Source: Bacillus_BE sp042263505
Lineage (GTDB): Bacteria > Bacillota > Bacilli > Bacillales > Cytobacillaceae
Length of the DNA stretch: 64,000 nucleotides
Direction: 5' to 3'
Assembly (NCBI RefSeq): GCF_042263505.1
Contig: NZ_JBHKFI010000021.1
Location: 1 to 64,000 of the forward strand
In this document: piece after piece, positions 25,136-34,360 of the stretch
Position numbering within the stretch: position 1 is the first letter of the stretch
Layout of the letters: every line of letters starts with the position of its first letter
Notes under the pieces: generated by a model
What the model saw: the letters and a program-made list of their open reading frames with translations, nothing else
Database searches by the model: none
What the model was told of the DNA's origin: nothing
Translations under genes and position numbers: made by a program

Positions 25136-26203
25136 TTAATTCAACACACTCTCTTTCACATCTGCCTCTACAACCCCCGTTACCCGCAAAGACAAATCCT
25201 CCCGCAAATCAATATATTGTTCTCCAACTCTCACCAAAGGCTGATGCGGCTCACTTTCATGAATAAAAACAATCTCCGCTATTTCATTATTGCTGAGCCG
25301 AACCTGCTGATGCAGATGTTGCCTCATAATATACTCGACAAACGGAATCACGATCCCAGGGTTTAGATAATTTTTATGGGTCTGGTCAATGAGCTCATAC
25401 ACTCCATCAAAATGGGATTTCCTTTTTCCATAATTTCGTTTCATACTCATGGCGTTGAAACAGTCAGCGACGGAGACGATTTGAATAAGTAACGGAATTT
25501 CCTCTTGCTTCAGCTGTCGAGGATACCCGGTTCCGTTCAATCTTTCATGATGAGAAAGAGCCGCTTGAGGGATGAGAGGGTCCAACCTAGCAATGCTGGT
25601 TAAAAATGAATAGCCCAGTTCGGTATGCTTTTTCACCTGCTCAAACTCCTCTTTCGTGAGTGGACCTTCTTGTTCATATAATTCCTCATCGACTCTGAGC
25701 ATGCCAATATCATGGAATAGCCCCATATCGGCAAGCAAGAAGCAATCATTTTGACTAAAGCGAAGTATTTTTCCAATGATGGCGGCAATAATTCCTGTGT
25801 TGACGCTATGCTGATATAAATATTCTTCCTTGCTGATTTCGGTCTGAATCACAGGAATAATGGCTAAGTCCTGCAGGGATAATTCAACGAGTAGCTTATA
25901 TGTCCCTCTTATTTCGGAAAAATCAACATTTTCTCCATTCATGATGTGATGGAAGAGGTCCTTTATTTCTTCGAGGAAGGATTTATAAGGCTTGGCTGTA
26001 CGGGATTTCTTCGGATCCACGGAGGGAACTGCTTGGTTTAAATCGATGGAGATTTTCTCGCCAAAACGGTAATTTTGCAGCAATAGAATATGAATTTCCT
26101 TTAAAATCGTACCTTTTTTTAAAAGTAAAATGCCTTGTTCAGAGTAGATATCTTCACCGAGTGCTTTGCCGACCAAATCAAGTGAAATTTGTGATTGTTC
26201 CAT
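25136..26203 (-). CDS. HD-GYP domain cyclic-di-GMP phosphodiesterase-like protein
   Basis: 355-residue cytoplasmic protein. The N-terminal ~110 residues form a beta-rich/helical unit (VGKALGEDIYSEQGILLLKKGTIL) common before HD-GYP domains. The HD-GYP domain (~120-300) shows HSVNTGIIAAIIG, the metal pair HDIG in LFHDIGMLR, and HHERLNGTGYP, so the catalytic residues look complete. HD-GYP proteins usually cleave c-di-GMP, which would favour motility, so placement beside the flagellar cluster is sensible. GAGAGAGAAAAATG gives its start on the minus strand. Substrate is inferred, not shown. Confidence 0.85.
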   Translation of the reverse strand: MEQSQISLDLVGKALGEDIYSEQGILLLKKGTILKEIHILLLQNYRFGEKISIDLNQAVPSVDPKKSRTAKPYKSFLEEIKDLFHHIMNGENVDFSEIRGTYKLLVELSLQDLAIIPVIQTEISKEEYLYQHSVNTGIIAAIIGKILRFSQNDCFLLADMGLFHDIGMLRVDEELYEQEGPLTKEEFEQVKKHTELGYSFLTSIARLDPLIPQAALSHHERLNGTGYPRQLKQEEIPLLIQIVSVADCFNAMSMKRNYGKRKSHFDGVYELIDQTHKNYLNPGIVIPFVEYIMRQHLHQQVRLSNNEIAEIVFIHESEPHQPLVRVGEQYIDLREDLSLRVTGVVEADVKESVLN

Positions 26204-26454
26204 TTTTCTCTCTCCTCACTTAGGTTCAGAACCTGGACAATATTCATAACTTCGGACTTCATTTAAGGACGTCATTTTTCTCTCTATATCAATAATTCGA
26301 CAAATCCTGTCATTTACCCTGCATCATTTCAAACTACTACTAATTTGTAAAATTTTTTACGAATGATATACGTTTGTAGCTAAGCGCAGAAGATGGCGGT
26401 CCAATTCGTCATTCACAGTTTCGACAAAATTATTCAATCTTTTTCCCTGTTTTA

Positions 26455-26484
26455 GCAGGAGTTTTATAGGTTAAAATAGAATGT
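26455..26484 (+). promoter_or_regulatory. Sigma-H type promoter of hpf
   Basis: GCAGGAGTT, 12 bases, ATAGAATGT, fitting the sigma-H consensus RNAGGAWWW and RNNGAATWW closely. The B. subtilis homologue yvyD is known to use sigma-H as well as sigma-B. I could not find a sigma-B site here. Confidence 0.62.
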
Positions 26485-26593
26485 ATCTACATAGTCTTTT
26501 TATAAGACTAAGTGGCCTTCGGGAAGATGAGAAATGGGATGGATTGTCCGAAGAAAGCCAGAGTATTTGTATATAAGAAGGAGGAGTTCATCT

Positions 26594-27148
26594 ATGAATT
26601 ATAACGTTCGTGGAGAAAACATTGAGGTAACTCCAGCAATTAGAGAGTATGTGGAAAAGAAGATTACTAAATTGGAGCGCTATTTTACTGAAATACCTAA
26701 TGCAAATGTCAATGTGAACCTTAAGGTTTATAGTGATAAAAAGTCAAAAGTTGAAGTAACCATTCCGCTTCCACAATTGGTGTTGCGCGCTGAGGAATCT
26801 AATGAAGATATGTATGCGGCTATTGACTTAATTACTGATAAATTAGAACGTCAAATTCGTAAGCATAAAACAAAAGTAAACCGTAAATTCCGGGAAAAAG
26901 GGAATGTTAATGTTCTATTTACGAGTGGAACCGAAGATGTGGACACTCCAGCTGTTGAAGATGATCAAGATTTGGAGCTTGTTCGCCAAAAAAGCTTTGA
27001 CTTAAAGCCAATGGATAGCGAAGAAGCGATTCTCCAAATGAATATGCTAGGACATAGCTTCTACGTATTCACAAATGCCGAAACGAATCGGACAAACGTT
27101 GTTTATAAACGCAAAGACGGTCGTTATGGCTTAATTGAAGCTCATTAA
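26594..27148 (+). CDS. hpf: Long-form ribosome hibernation promoting factor
   Basis: 184-residue long HPF that dimerises 70S ribosomes into inactive 100S particles in stationary phase. The N-terminal domain (residues 1-~100) has MNYNVRGENIEVTPAIREYVEKKI, and the C-terminal dimerisation domain (~125-184) has KSFDLKPMDSEEAILQMNMLGHSFYVF. ATG 26594 is chosen because AAGGAGGAG ends seven bases upstream; the frame stays open further up but without a site. It sits between flagellar genes and secA as in B. subtilis. Confidence 0.94.
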   Translation: MNYNVRGENIEVTPAIREYVEKKITKLERYFTEIPNANVNVNLKVYSDKKSKVEVTIPLPQLVLRAEESNEDMYAAIDLITDKLERQIRKHKTKVNRKFREKGNVNVLFTSGTEDVDTPAVEDDQDLELVRQKSFDLKPMDSEEAILQMNMLGHSFYVFTNAETNRTNVVYKRKDGRYGLIEAH

Positions 27149-27171
27149 TTGTACATTAAATTGGAATGTTC

Positions 27172-27202
27172 AACCCCTGCGAAAATTTCGTAGGGGTTTT
27201 TA
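27172..27202 (+). terminator. Terminator after hpf
   Basis: AACCCCTGCGAAA pairs with TTTCGTAGGGGTT (one A-C-type mismatch), followed by T residues. Confidence 0.85.
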
Positions 27203-27263
27203 GGTACGGCAAGTTTTCTCAAAGTTAATAAATGAGGAGTAGAACTTAGCATCCTGAATACAT

Positions 27264-27340
27264 GCAGACTCCTGTAGGAATGTACGGGACGACGAGGAGA
27301 CTTGCCGCTCGCCCAGCAACTCAGGCTGAGCAAAAAAAGC
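27264..27340. repeat. Possible degenerate dispersed repeat
   Basis: The words GACTCCTGTAGGAATGTACG and GACGACGAGGAGACTTGCCG resemble, from memory, a widespread Bacillus intergenic palindrome (GACTCCTGCGGGA ... CCCGCAGGAG). The second arm here is not complementary any more. It is non-coding. Confidence 0.35.
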
Positions 27341-27390
27341 ATTTAGGTGATGACCGCAAAGCCCAATTTCACAGCGCTCTCTCACATTAG

Positions 27391-27419
27391 TTGTCACTCT
27401 AAATCGTAAGTGGTAATAT
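27391..27419 (+). promoter_or_regulatory. Sigma-A promoter of secA
   Basis: TTGTCA, 17 bases, TAATAT. The start lies near 27426, leaving a leader of about 160 bases before secA. Confidence 0.6.
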
Positions 27420-27451
27420 TAATACAGAATGACTCGAAAATTTATGGGAGG

Positions 27452-27482
27452 ATTCGGCTTATTAAAAGGCGAATTTTTTTCT
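27452..27482 (+). terminator. Terminator-like hairpin in the secA leader
   Basis: ATTCGGC and GGCGAAT form a short stem (5 bp plus partial pairs), followed by seven T, 100 bases upstream of the secA start. An in-frame open reading frame crosses it (ATG at 27429). Confidence 0.5.
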
Positions 27483-27584
27483 TTAAATAAAAGAAGGACA
27501 ATCATCCAGTCCTTTTTATCCTACTTTTGCCTATTTAATGGGCTTGAAAAATTCTCTTGTATCCAATATAAAAGGAGCGTTTGT

Positions 27585-30098
27585 ATGCTTGGAATTTTAA
27601 ATAAGGTGTTTGATCAGAACAAAAAGGATTTAAAGCGTCTTGAGAAAATGGCTGATCACATTGAAGCACTTGCCTCTGAAACGGAAAAATTAACAGATGA
27701 CCAATTGCGTGAAAAAACGGAAGAATTTAAAGCAAGATATCAAAATGAAGAGTCTTTAGACGATTTGCTTGTGGAATCCTTCGCGGTAGTGCGTGAAGCA
27801 GCGAAACGGGTATTAGGATTATATCCGTATAAAGTTCAGCTCATGGGAGGTATTTCCCTACATGAAGGGAATATTTCCGAGATGAAAACTGGGGAAGGTA
27901 AAACCTTAACCTCTACCATGCCTGTATACTTAAACGCACTTTCTGGAAAAGGTGTTCATGTTGTCACTGTCAACGAATACTTGGCTAGTCGTGACGCGAC
28001 TGAAATGGGTGAACTTTACGAATTTTTAGGTCTAACGGTTGGCTTAAATACAAATGGCTTATCAAAAGAAGAAAAACAAGCTGCTTATGCTTGCGATATC
28101 ACCTATAGCACCAATAATGAGTTGGGTTTTGACTATTTACGGGATAACATGGTTCTTTATAAAGAGCAAAAAGTGCAGCGTCCCCTTTATTATGCTGTCA
28201 TCGACGAAGTTGACTCCATTTTAATCGATGAAGCCCGTACGCCTTTGATTATTTCTGGTACGGCGCAAAAATCAACATCCTTATACCATCAGGCTAATAC
28301 TTTCGTTCGCATGCTGAAAAAGGATGAAGATTACACTTATGATGAGAAGACAAAGGGTGTTCAGTTAACCGAAGAAGGGATGACGAAAGCGGAAACGATC
28401 TTTGGCATTGAAAATCTCTTTGATGTTTCACACGTGACGTTAAATCATCATATTTCGCAAGCATTAAAAGCACATGCCAGCATGCACCTTGATATTGATT
28501 ATGTTGTTCAAGAAGGCGAAATTATCATCGTTGACCAATTCACAGGTCGTTTAATGAAAGGTCGCCGTTATAGTGAAGGCTTGCACCAAGCGATTGAAGC
28601 AAAAGAAGGTCTAGAGGTTCAGAATGAAAGCATGACTTTAGCGACCATCACCTTCCAGAACTACTTCCGAATGTATGAAAAATTAGCCGGGATGACTGGT
28701 ACTGCGAAAACAGAAGAAGAAGAATTTCGTAACATTTACAATATGAATGTTATCGTCATTCCAACGAATAGACCGATTATTCGGGATGACCGTGCTGATT
28801 TAATTTTTTCATCCATGAACGGTAAATTCCGAGCGGTTGTGGAGGATATCGCAGAACGCCATCATAAGGGACAACCGGTTCTTGTTGGTACGGTTGCGAT
28901 TGAAACATCCGAATTAATCTCCAAATATTTAACGAAAAAAGGGATTCCGCATAATGTCTTAAATGCGAAAAACCATGGTCGTGAAGCAGAAATCATTGCC
29001 GATGCCGGACAACAGGGTGCCGTGACGATTGCAACAAACATGGCTGGTCGTGGTACAGACATTAAGCTTGGTGAAGGTGTGACAGAGAGAGGCGGACTTG
29101 CTGTCATTGGTACAGAACGACATGAAAGCCGTCGTATAGACAACCAGCTTCGTGGACGTTCTGGTCGTCAAGGAGACCCAGGGGTAACGCAATTCTATCT
29201 TTCCATGGAAGATGAATTAATGCGCCGCTTCGGTTCCGATAATATGAAATCGATGATGCAAAGGCTTGGTATGGATGATACGCAGCCAATTCAAAGTAAA
29301 ATGGTTTCCAAAGCCGTTGAATCTGCGCAAAAACGCGTGGAAGGAAACAACTTTGATGCTCGTAAACAATTATTGCAATATGACGATGTTCTTCGCCAAC
29401 AACGCGAAATTCTTTATAAGCAACGGAATGAAGTACTTGAATCAGAAAGTCTTCACGATATTGTTCAAAATATGATTTTAACCTCCATTGAGCGCAATAT
29501 TAGTGCCCATGATTTGGATAATGATGAACAATTGCAAGAAACACTGGAAAACATTATTGATTATGTGGAAGGAAATCTTCTTCATGAAGGCGATATTACG
29601 AAGAAAGAATTGCTTGATAAAGACAATGAAGAAATGGTGGATCTCATCTTCGCGAAGGTCAAAGAACGCTATGATGAGAAAGAAGAGCAGCTTGGCTACG
29701 AGCAAATGCGTGAATTCGAAAAGGTTATCGTGCTTCGCTCCGTCGATTCCAAATGGACCGATCATATCGATGCCATGGATCACCTTCGTGAAGGAATCCA
29801 TTTACGCGCCTATGGACAAATCGATCCTTTACGCGAATACAATCAAGAAGGCTTTGCGATGTTTGAAGCGATGATTTCCTCCATCGAGGATGATGTGGCG
29901 AAATATATCATGAAGGCAGAAATTCGCAATAACCTAGAGCGTGAAGAAGTCGCCAAAGGTCAAGCCGTGAATCCGAAAGAAGAAGGAGAAACGGTGAAGA
30001 AAAAACCAGTCCGTAAGAAAGAAAACATCGGCCGCAATGCCCCATGCCCATGCGGCAGCGGCAAGAAATACAAGAACTGCCACGGAAGATTTGAATAA
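27585..30098 (+). CDS. secA: Preprotein translocase ATPase SecA
   Basis: 837-residue motor of the Sec export channel. Walker A is MKTGEGKTLTST, and the DEAD-type box II sits in AVIDEVDSILIDEARTPLIISG. Helicase motifs GRGTDI and GRSGRQGDPG are present, as is the C-terminal zinc knuckle CPCGSGKKYKNCHG that binds SecB or ribosome. AAAGGAG eight bases before ATG 27585 sets the start; the frame extends 52 codons upstream to 27429, covering a leader hairpin. prfB follows, as in B. subtilis. Confidence 0.97.
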   Translation: MLGILNKVFDQNKKDLKRLEKMADHIEALASETEKLTDDQLREKTEEFKARYQNEESLDDLLVESFAVVREAAKRVLGLYPYKVQLMGGISLHEGNISEMKTGEGKTLTSTMPVYLNALSGKGVHVVTVNEYLASRDATEMGELYEFLGLTVGLNTNGLSKEEKQAAYACDITYSTNNELGFDYLRDNMVLYKEQKVQRPLYYAVIDEVDSILIDEARTPLIISGTAQKSTSLYHQANTFVRMLKKDEDYTYDEKTKGVQLTEEGMTKAETIFGIENLFDVSHVTLNHHISQALKAHASMHLDIDYVVQEGEIIIVDQFTGRLMKGRRYSEGLHQAIEAKEGLEVQNESMTLATITFQNYFRMYEKLAGMTGTAKTEEEEFRNIYNMNVIVIPTNRPIIRDDRADLIFSSMNGKFRAVVEDIAERHHKGQPVLVGTVAIETSELISKYLTKKGIPHNVLNAKNHGREAEIIADAGQQGAVTIATNMAGRGTDIKLGEGVTERGGLAVIGTERHESRRIDNQLRGRSGRQGDPGVTQFYLSMEDELMRRFGSDNMKSMMQRLGMDDTQPIQSKMVSKAVESAQKRVEGNNFDARKQLLQYDDVLRQQREILYKQRNEVLESESLHDIVQNMILTSIERNISAHDLDNDEQLQETLENIIDYVEGNLLHEGDITKKELLDKDNEEMVDLIFAKVKERYDEKEEQLGYEQMREFEKVIVLRSVDSKWTDHIDAMDHLREGIHLRAYGQIDPLREYNQEGFAMFEAMISSIEDDVAKYIMKAEIRNNLEREEVAKGQAVNPKEEGETVKKKPVRKKENIGRNAPCPCGSGKKYKNCHGRFE

Positions 30099-30120
30099 AG
30101 TCGATATCGCTTAGATAAAA

Positions 30121-30168
30121 AAAGGGGCCGGCAAAGCTGAAATAATAGGTTTGCCGACTCTTTTTTTG
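30121..30168 (+). terminator. Terminator after secA
   Basis: CGGCAAA pairs with TTTGCCG, extended by GGGG opposite CTCT-type wobble pairs, followed by seven T. Confidence 0.75.
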
Positions 30169-30197
30169 GGACTTTCGCCCGTGCCCATTTTTAAAGG

Positions 30198-30226
30198 TTG
30201 CAATCTGAATGAGGAAACTTGATAAT
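30198..30226 (+). promoter_or_regulatory. Sigma-A promoter of prfB
   Basis: TTGCAA, 17 bases, GATAAT, about 55 bases before the prfB start codon. It lets prfB be expressed beyond the secA terminator. Confidence 0.55.
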
Positions 30227-30285
30227 AAAAAACCAGACAGCAAATAAAGTAATGTTGAATATAAATATTTTTGAGGTGAATGTAC

Positions 30286-31396
30286 ATGGAATTAGTCGAT
30301 ATCCGCAATGAATTAGAAAAAACAGTTAAGAGATTAGCTGACTTTAGGGGGTCTCTTTGACTTAGAAAACAAAGAGGCGCGCATTGCCCAGCTTGAGGAT
30401 GAAATGATGCATCCGAACTTTTGGGATGACCAGCAAAAAGCACAAACTGTTATCTCTGAAGCCAATGGTTTAAAGGATCAGGTAAACGAGTTTTATGACA
30501 TGAATGAAACCTATGAAAATCTTGAACTCACTTACGAACTTGTCAAAGAGGAAAGTGACGCTGAGCTTCAGCAGGAATTAGAGGACGAAATGAGTGAGCT
30601 TGCCAATCGTCTCAACCAATTCGAATTGAATCTGCTTTTAAGCGGGGAATATGATAAAAATAATGCCATCTTAGAGCTCCATCCTGGTGCTGGCGGAACA
30701 GAATCCCAAGACTGGGGCTCCATGCTTCTGCGGATGTATACTCGCTGGGCGGAGAAAAAAGGCTTCAAGGTGGAAACGCTCGACTATCTTCCAGGTGATG
30801 AAGCAGGGATTAAGAGTGTGACGCTTGCAATCAGAGGTCATAATGCTTATGGCTACTTAAAGGCTGAAAAAGGGGTGCACCGCCTTGTCAGGATTTCTCC
30901 ATTTGATGCATCTGGCCGCCGTCACACTTCCTTCGTATCCTGTGAAGTGATGCCGGAATTCAATGATGAAATCGAAATTGAAATTCGTTCAACCGATTTA
31001 AAAATCGACACGTATCGTGCAACGGGTGCAGGTGGACAGCATATCAACACAACTGACTCAGCGGTTCGAATTACCCACCTTCCAACAGGTGTCGTTGTAA
31101 CCTGTCAAAACGAGCGTTCACAAATCAAAAACCGTGAACAAGCGATGAAAATGTTAACGGCAAAACTCTACCAACGCAAAATCGAAGAACAGGAGCAAGA
31201 ACTACTCGAGATTCGCGGCGAACAAAAAGAAATTGGCTGGGGAAGCCAAATTCGCTCTTATGTCTTCCATCCCTATTCCATGGTCAAGGATCACCGCACC
31301 AACACCGAGGTTGGGAACGTGCAAGCAGTGATGGACGGAGATATTGATGTGTTCATTGATGCTTATTTGCGGTCGAAGTTGAGTTTGGCGGAATAA
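30286..31396 (+). CDS. prfB: Peptide chain release factor 2, with programmed +1 frameshift
   Basis: RF2 terminates translation at UGA and UAA. Frame one runs 24 codons from ATG 30286 to a TGA at 30358. The site reads AGGGGG-TCT-CTT-TGA-C, a Shine-Dalgarno-like word three bases before the CTT slip codon. Skipping T 30358 restores the frame to the stop at 31396, giving 369 residues. This is the known autoregulatory frameshift: low RF2 raises the shift. Functional motifs are SPF in ISPFDASGRRHTSF and GGQ in TGAGGQHINTTDSAVR. GAGGTGAA precedes the ATG. The gap in frame is real, not an error. Confidence 0.96.
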
Positions 31397-31413
31397 TATT
31401 TAGGAAAATTTTT

Positions 31414-31450
31414 CCCTTACTATCGATTTTGGGTGGTAAGGGCTTTTTTT
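31414..31450 (+). terminator. Terminator after prfB
   Basis: CCCTTACTATC pairs with GGTGGTAAGGG (11 bp with G-T pairs), loop GATTTTG, then seven T. Confidence 0.83.
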
Positions 31451-31838
31451 GTGGATTTTTTGGGGGGATTGTGTGTTTTTTTGTGGGGAGAACATGAAGA
31501 AGGAGTGTTCTTTATCAATAAAGCTCACCAAAATGCACCTTCCCGCCCCCAACATGAACCAACCGACTTCACACCTTCACAAATTCACCCCTTTAATACG
31601 GCAACACGCTGGCATTTACACATTTCCAATGTCCATGATATACTCACTTTCGGCATAACACGGAACGTCTTGTATGATAGGATTCTTCGGAATGCGCCGA
31701 GAAACTCCTCATAGAAAAACAATACAACATCCAAACTATCAATAAAGTAGATTACATACTCACATGCGAGTTAAAGCTAAAACGAAAGCAAAAGCTATCA
31801 CATAAATTGACGTCGTGCATCATTGCAAAGGAGAGAGA
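31451..31838. other. Intergenic region, no gene seen
   Basis: The open frames here (for example 31433-31714) begin inside the prfB terminator and have odd, histidine/proline-rich composition, so I reject them. About 31520-31640 is C- and A-rich and poor in G, like the flanks of the two tandem arrays. No promoter stands out. Confidence 0.5.
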
Positions 31839-32708
31839 GTGACAATAATGAAACGAAAACAGCGTATCTATCATCCAAAATGGGAAATGGCGTTTGAATA
31901 TCTTTTCGTCTTGATCGGATCAGCCATTATAGGAATGTCTTTTAATGTCTTTTTGCTGCCGAATCGGGTGGCTTCCGGTGGGGTGAGTGGGATTAGTACG
32001 ATTACTCATACGGTTTTTGGCTGGGAACCAGCGTTTGTGCAGTGGGCTTTTAATATTCCCTTATTTATTGCCGGGGTTATTTTTTTAGGAAAACATTTTG
32101 GAGTAAAAACTTTAGTCGGTACCATTTTCTTACCGTTTATTGTGTTTTTGACGAAAGATGTCGAACCATGGACGAATGATCATTTATTGGGGGCATTATT
32201 CGGGGGGATTGGTGTCGGAACGGGCTTAGGCATCGTTTTCCGTGGGAATGCCTCAACAGGTGGAACGGATTTGGCTGCGCAAATCATTAATAAATATACG
32301 GGGCTCACACTTGGAACCTGTGTAATGATGATTGACGGATTAATCGTTCTTTCAGCAGCGATTGTGTTTAACATTGAAAGTGGACTTTATGCGTTAATTG
32401 GGTTGTTTGTGACCAGCAAAACGATTGATTTGGTGCAGGTTGGCTTTGGCCATTCGAAAATGGCGATGATCATTACCGATAAGCAAAATGAAGTTCGCGA
32501 TGGGATTTTGAATAAAATTAACCGTGGAGTGACAAAACTATCAGCATACGGCGGTTATACAGAATCTGAGCGCTTAGTATTGATGGCAGTAGTCGATCAA
32601 TCAGAATTCACAAAATTGAAACATCTTGTAAAAACCATTGACCCTTCTGCATTTGTCATTGTCATGGATGCTGCTGAGGTGCTTGGTGAGGGTTTCAAAA
32701 GGGCATAG
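31839..32708 (+). CDS. yvjA: YitT family membrane protein (YvjA-like)
   Basis: 289-residue protein with five or six membrane segments in the first 200 residues (LFVLIGSAIIGMSFNVFLLP; RVASGGVSGIST; FRGNASTGGTDLAAQII), followed by a soluble DUF2179 domain (residues ~205-289, SKMAMIITDKQNEVRDGIL ... FVIVMDAAEVLGEGF). Function is unknown for the family. GTG 31839 lies five bases after AAAGGAG; ATG 31848 is the alternative. The order prfB-yvjA-cccB matches my memory of B. subtilis. Confidence 0.85.
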   Translation: MTIMKRKQRIYHPKWEMAFEYLFVLIGSAIIGMSFNVFLLPNRVASGGVSGISTITHTVFGWEPAFVQWAFNIPLFIAGVIFLGKHFGVKTLVGTIFLPFIVFLTKDVEPWTNDHLLGALFGGIGVGTGLGIVFRGNASTGGTDLAAQIINKYTGLTLGTCVMMIDGLIVLSAAIVFNIESGLYALIGLFVTSKTIDLVQVGFGHSKMAMIITDKQNEVRDGILNKINRGVTKLSAYGGYTESERLVLMAVVDQSEFTKLKHLVKTIDPSAFVIVMDAAEVLGEGFKRA

Positions 32709-32720
32709 AGTTGGTATAAT
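32693..32720 (+). promoter_or_regulatory. Candidate promoter of cccB
   Basis: TTTCAA, 16 bases, TATAAT, overlapping the end of yvjA. The -10 is perfect and the -35 is partial. Confidence 0.45.
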
Positions 32721-32759
32721 ATTCATGTATTACGTTTATTATCCTGAGGGGGAGTTTAT

Positions 32760-33113
32760 GTGAAGAAAAAACTGCTAGCATTATTAATGGGTACTTCTCT
32801 GGTACTTGCTGCGTGTGGTGGCGGGGATGACGCTGGGGAAAAGAAAGATACTAGCTCAAGTGATTCAGGCAAAACAACAACGGAAACGGCCAGTGGCGGA
32901 GATGCTGAAAAATTATTCAGCCAAAAATGTTCTAGCTGCCATGGTGCAAATTTAGAAGGTGGAGTAGGCCTAAATTTACAAAAAGTAGGGGCAAAATATT
33001 CCAAAGATGAAATTGAAAAAATCATCTTAGACGGAAAAAATGCAATGCCTGCCGGTCAATTACAAGGCGATGACGCCTCAACTGTTGCTGAATGGTTAGC
33101 TAGCAAAAAATAA
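32760..33113 (+). CDS. cccB: Lipoprotein cytochrome c551 CccB
   Basis: 117-residue membrane-anchored electron carrier. A lipoprotein signal ends in LVLAAC (lipidated cysteine at residue ~19), followed by a Ser/Thr/Asp/Gly linker (~20-48) and a small class I cytochrome c domain with the heme motif CSSCH and axial methionine in NAMPAGQL. It starts at GTG with GAGGGGGAG upstream; the ATG overlapping it is followed at once by TGA and cannot be used. It probably passes electrons to a caa3-type oxidase. A long terminator follows. Confidence 0.92.
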   Translation: MKKKLLALLMGTSLVLAACGGGDDAGEKKDTSSSDSGKTTTETASGGDAEKLFSQKCSSCHGANLEGGVGLNLQKVGAKYSKDEIEKIILDGKNAMPAGQLQGDDASTVAEWLASKK

Positions 33114-33135
33114 TATGACAAAATGAATACAAAAG

Positions 33136-33202
33136 AGAAGGATCAATTAGTCAACTTTTACCTACAAATCCAAAGTGACAATTGATTCCTTCTTTTTTTT
33201 GC
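33136..33202 (+). terminator. Terminator after cccB
   Basis: Long stem: AGAAGGATCAATT pairs with AATTGATTCCTTCT, and the inner GTCAACTTT with AAAGTGAC, followed by eight T. Confidence 0.88.
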
Positions 33203-33673
33203 TCAAAAATTCACTTACTAAAAATTAACATATTCTCTCATGCTGGGCTTTAATACCCTCTAACGGAAAAATGATCGATATTTATAATAAAATCATCATA
33301 CAACTTTCGACCTAAAAAGCAGGATATTGGCATTTTTTATCGTATTTTATTTAAAAAAGAGGAAAATGTCGGATATAATGGTTTCTTGAAAAGAAAATGT
33401 AATATTTTTACCGACCAATTTGCAGATATATGATGTTATAATGGTTAATGTGCTGAAGTGAAGAAGATTTTGTAAGAATATGAGGAATTTTGTCGAATCG
33501 TCCTCTTATTTTTATTGTTCTATGAAAAAATGGTATATGAAATGAAATGGATTGCTTATTTTGAACCTAAATAAAAACCTTTTGCCTCGGATATCGCAAC
33601 ATGGACACGCTATCTTAGATTAGCGCAGTTCTTATTTACTCAAAAAACTTAAAACAAAACTTAGGTGATATGA
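33203..33673 (+). promoter_or_regulatory. Leader region of ftsEX with extended -10 and hairpin
   Basis: No gene fits here. An extended -10 (TGTTATAAT) lies at 33434-33442. About 40 bases downstream, ATATGAGGA (33478) can pair with TCCTCTTAT (33501), with one mismatch, followed by TTTTATTG. This could be a leader attenuator or the end of a short RNA. A further TATAAT at 33374 has no -35. Confidence 0.4.
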
Positions 33674-34360
33674 ATGATAGAAATGCAAGATGTATATAAA
33701 AAATATCCGAACGGTGTCATTGCTGCGAATGGGATTGATGTTCGGATTAAGCAGGGTGAATTTGTATATGTAGTAGGCCCTAGTGGAGCAGGGAAATCTA
33801 CTTTTATTAAAATGATGTATCGTGAAGAAAAGCCGACAAAAGGAACGATTATGATCAATGGTGTGAATTTAGGGAAATTGAGAAATAATCGCGTCCCTCA
33901 GTTAAGACGTAACATCGGCGTCGTCTTCCAGGACTTTAAATTGTTGCCAACACTAACTGTGTTTGAAAATATTGCTTTTGCGCTTGAAGTTATTGAAGAG
34001 CAACCGAAGGCCATTAAACGACACGTCATGGAAACATTGGATTTAGTTGGTCTTAAGCATAAAGCAAGAATGCTGCCAACCGAGCTTTCAGGCGGCGAGC
34101 AGCAGAGGGTGTCCATCGCCCGTTCGATTGTGAATTCTCCGAAAGTCGTGATTGCCGACGAGCCAACTGGTAATTTGGATCCTGATACTTCATGGGAAAT
34201 CATGAATATCTTCGAAGAAATCAACACAAGGGGTACAACGTTGGTCATGGCTACACACAACAGAGAAATTGTGAACACAATCAAGCATCGGGTTATTGCG
34301 ATTGAAAGCGGTCGAATCGCACGTGATGAACAAAGAGGTGATTACGGATATGAAGGCTAG
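33674..34360 (+). CDS. ftsE: Cell-division ABC transporter ATPase FtsE
   Basis: 228-residue ATPase that with FtsX controls an extracellular peptidoglycan hydrolase. Walker A is GPSGAGKST (residues ~37-45), the Q-loop VVFQDFKLLP, the signature ELSGGEQQRVSIARS and Walker B VVIADEPTGNLDP. In Bacillus FtsEX is needed for elongation through CwlO and affects sporulation. TTAGGTGAT precedes the ATG. The last four codons overlap ftsX. Confidence 0.95.
   Translation: MIEMQDVYKKYPNGVIAANGIDVRIKQGEFVYVVGPSGAGKSTFIKMMYREEKPTKGTIMINGVNLGKLRNNRVPQLRRNIGVVFQDFKLLPTLTVFENIAFALEVIEEQPKAIKRHVMETLDLVGLKHKARMLPTELSGGEQQRVSIARSIVNSPKVVIADEPTGNLDPDTSWEIMNIFEEINTRGTTLVMATHNREIVNTIKHRVIAIESGRIARDEQRGDYGYEG

Noticed and set aside
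30358..30360. Nonsense mutation in prfB
   Set aside because: The TGA lies in the standard programmed frameshift site AGGGGG-TCT-CTT-TGA-C.
31433..31714. Open frame of 93 codons after prfB
   Set aside because: Begins inside the prfB terminator and has odd composition.
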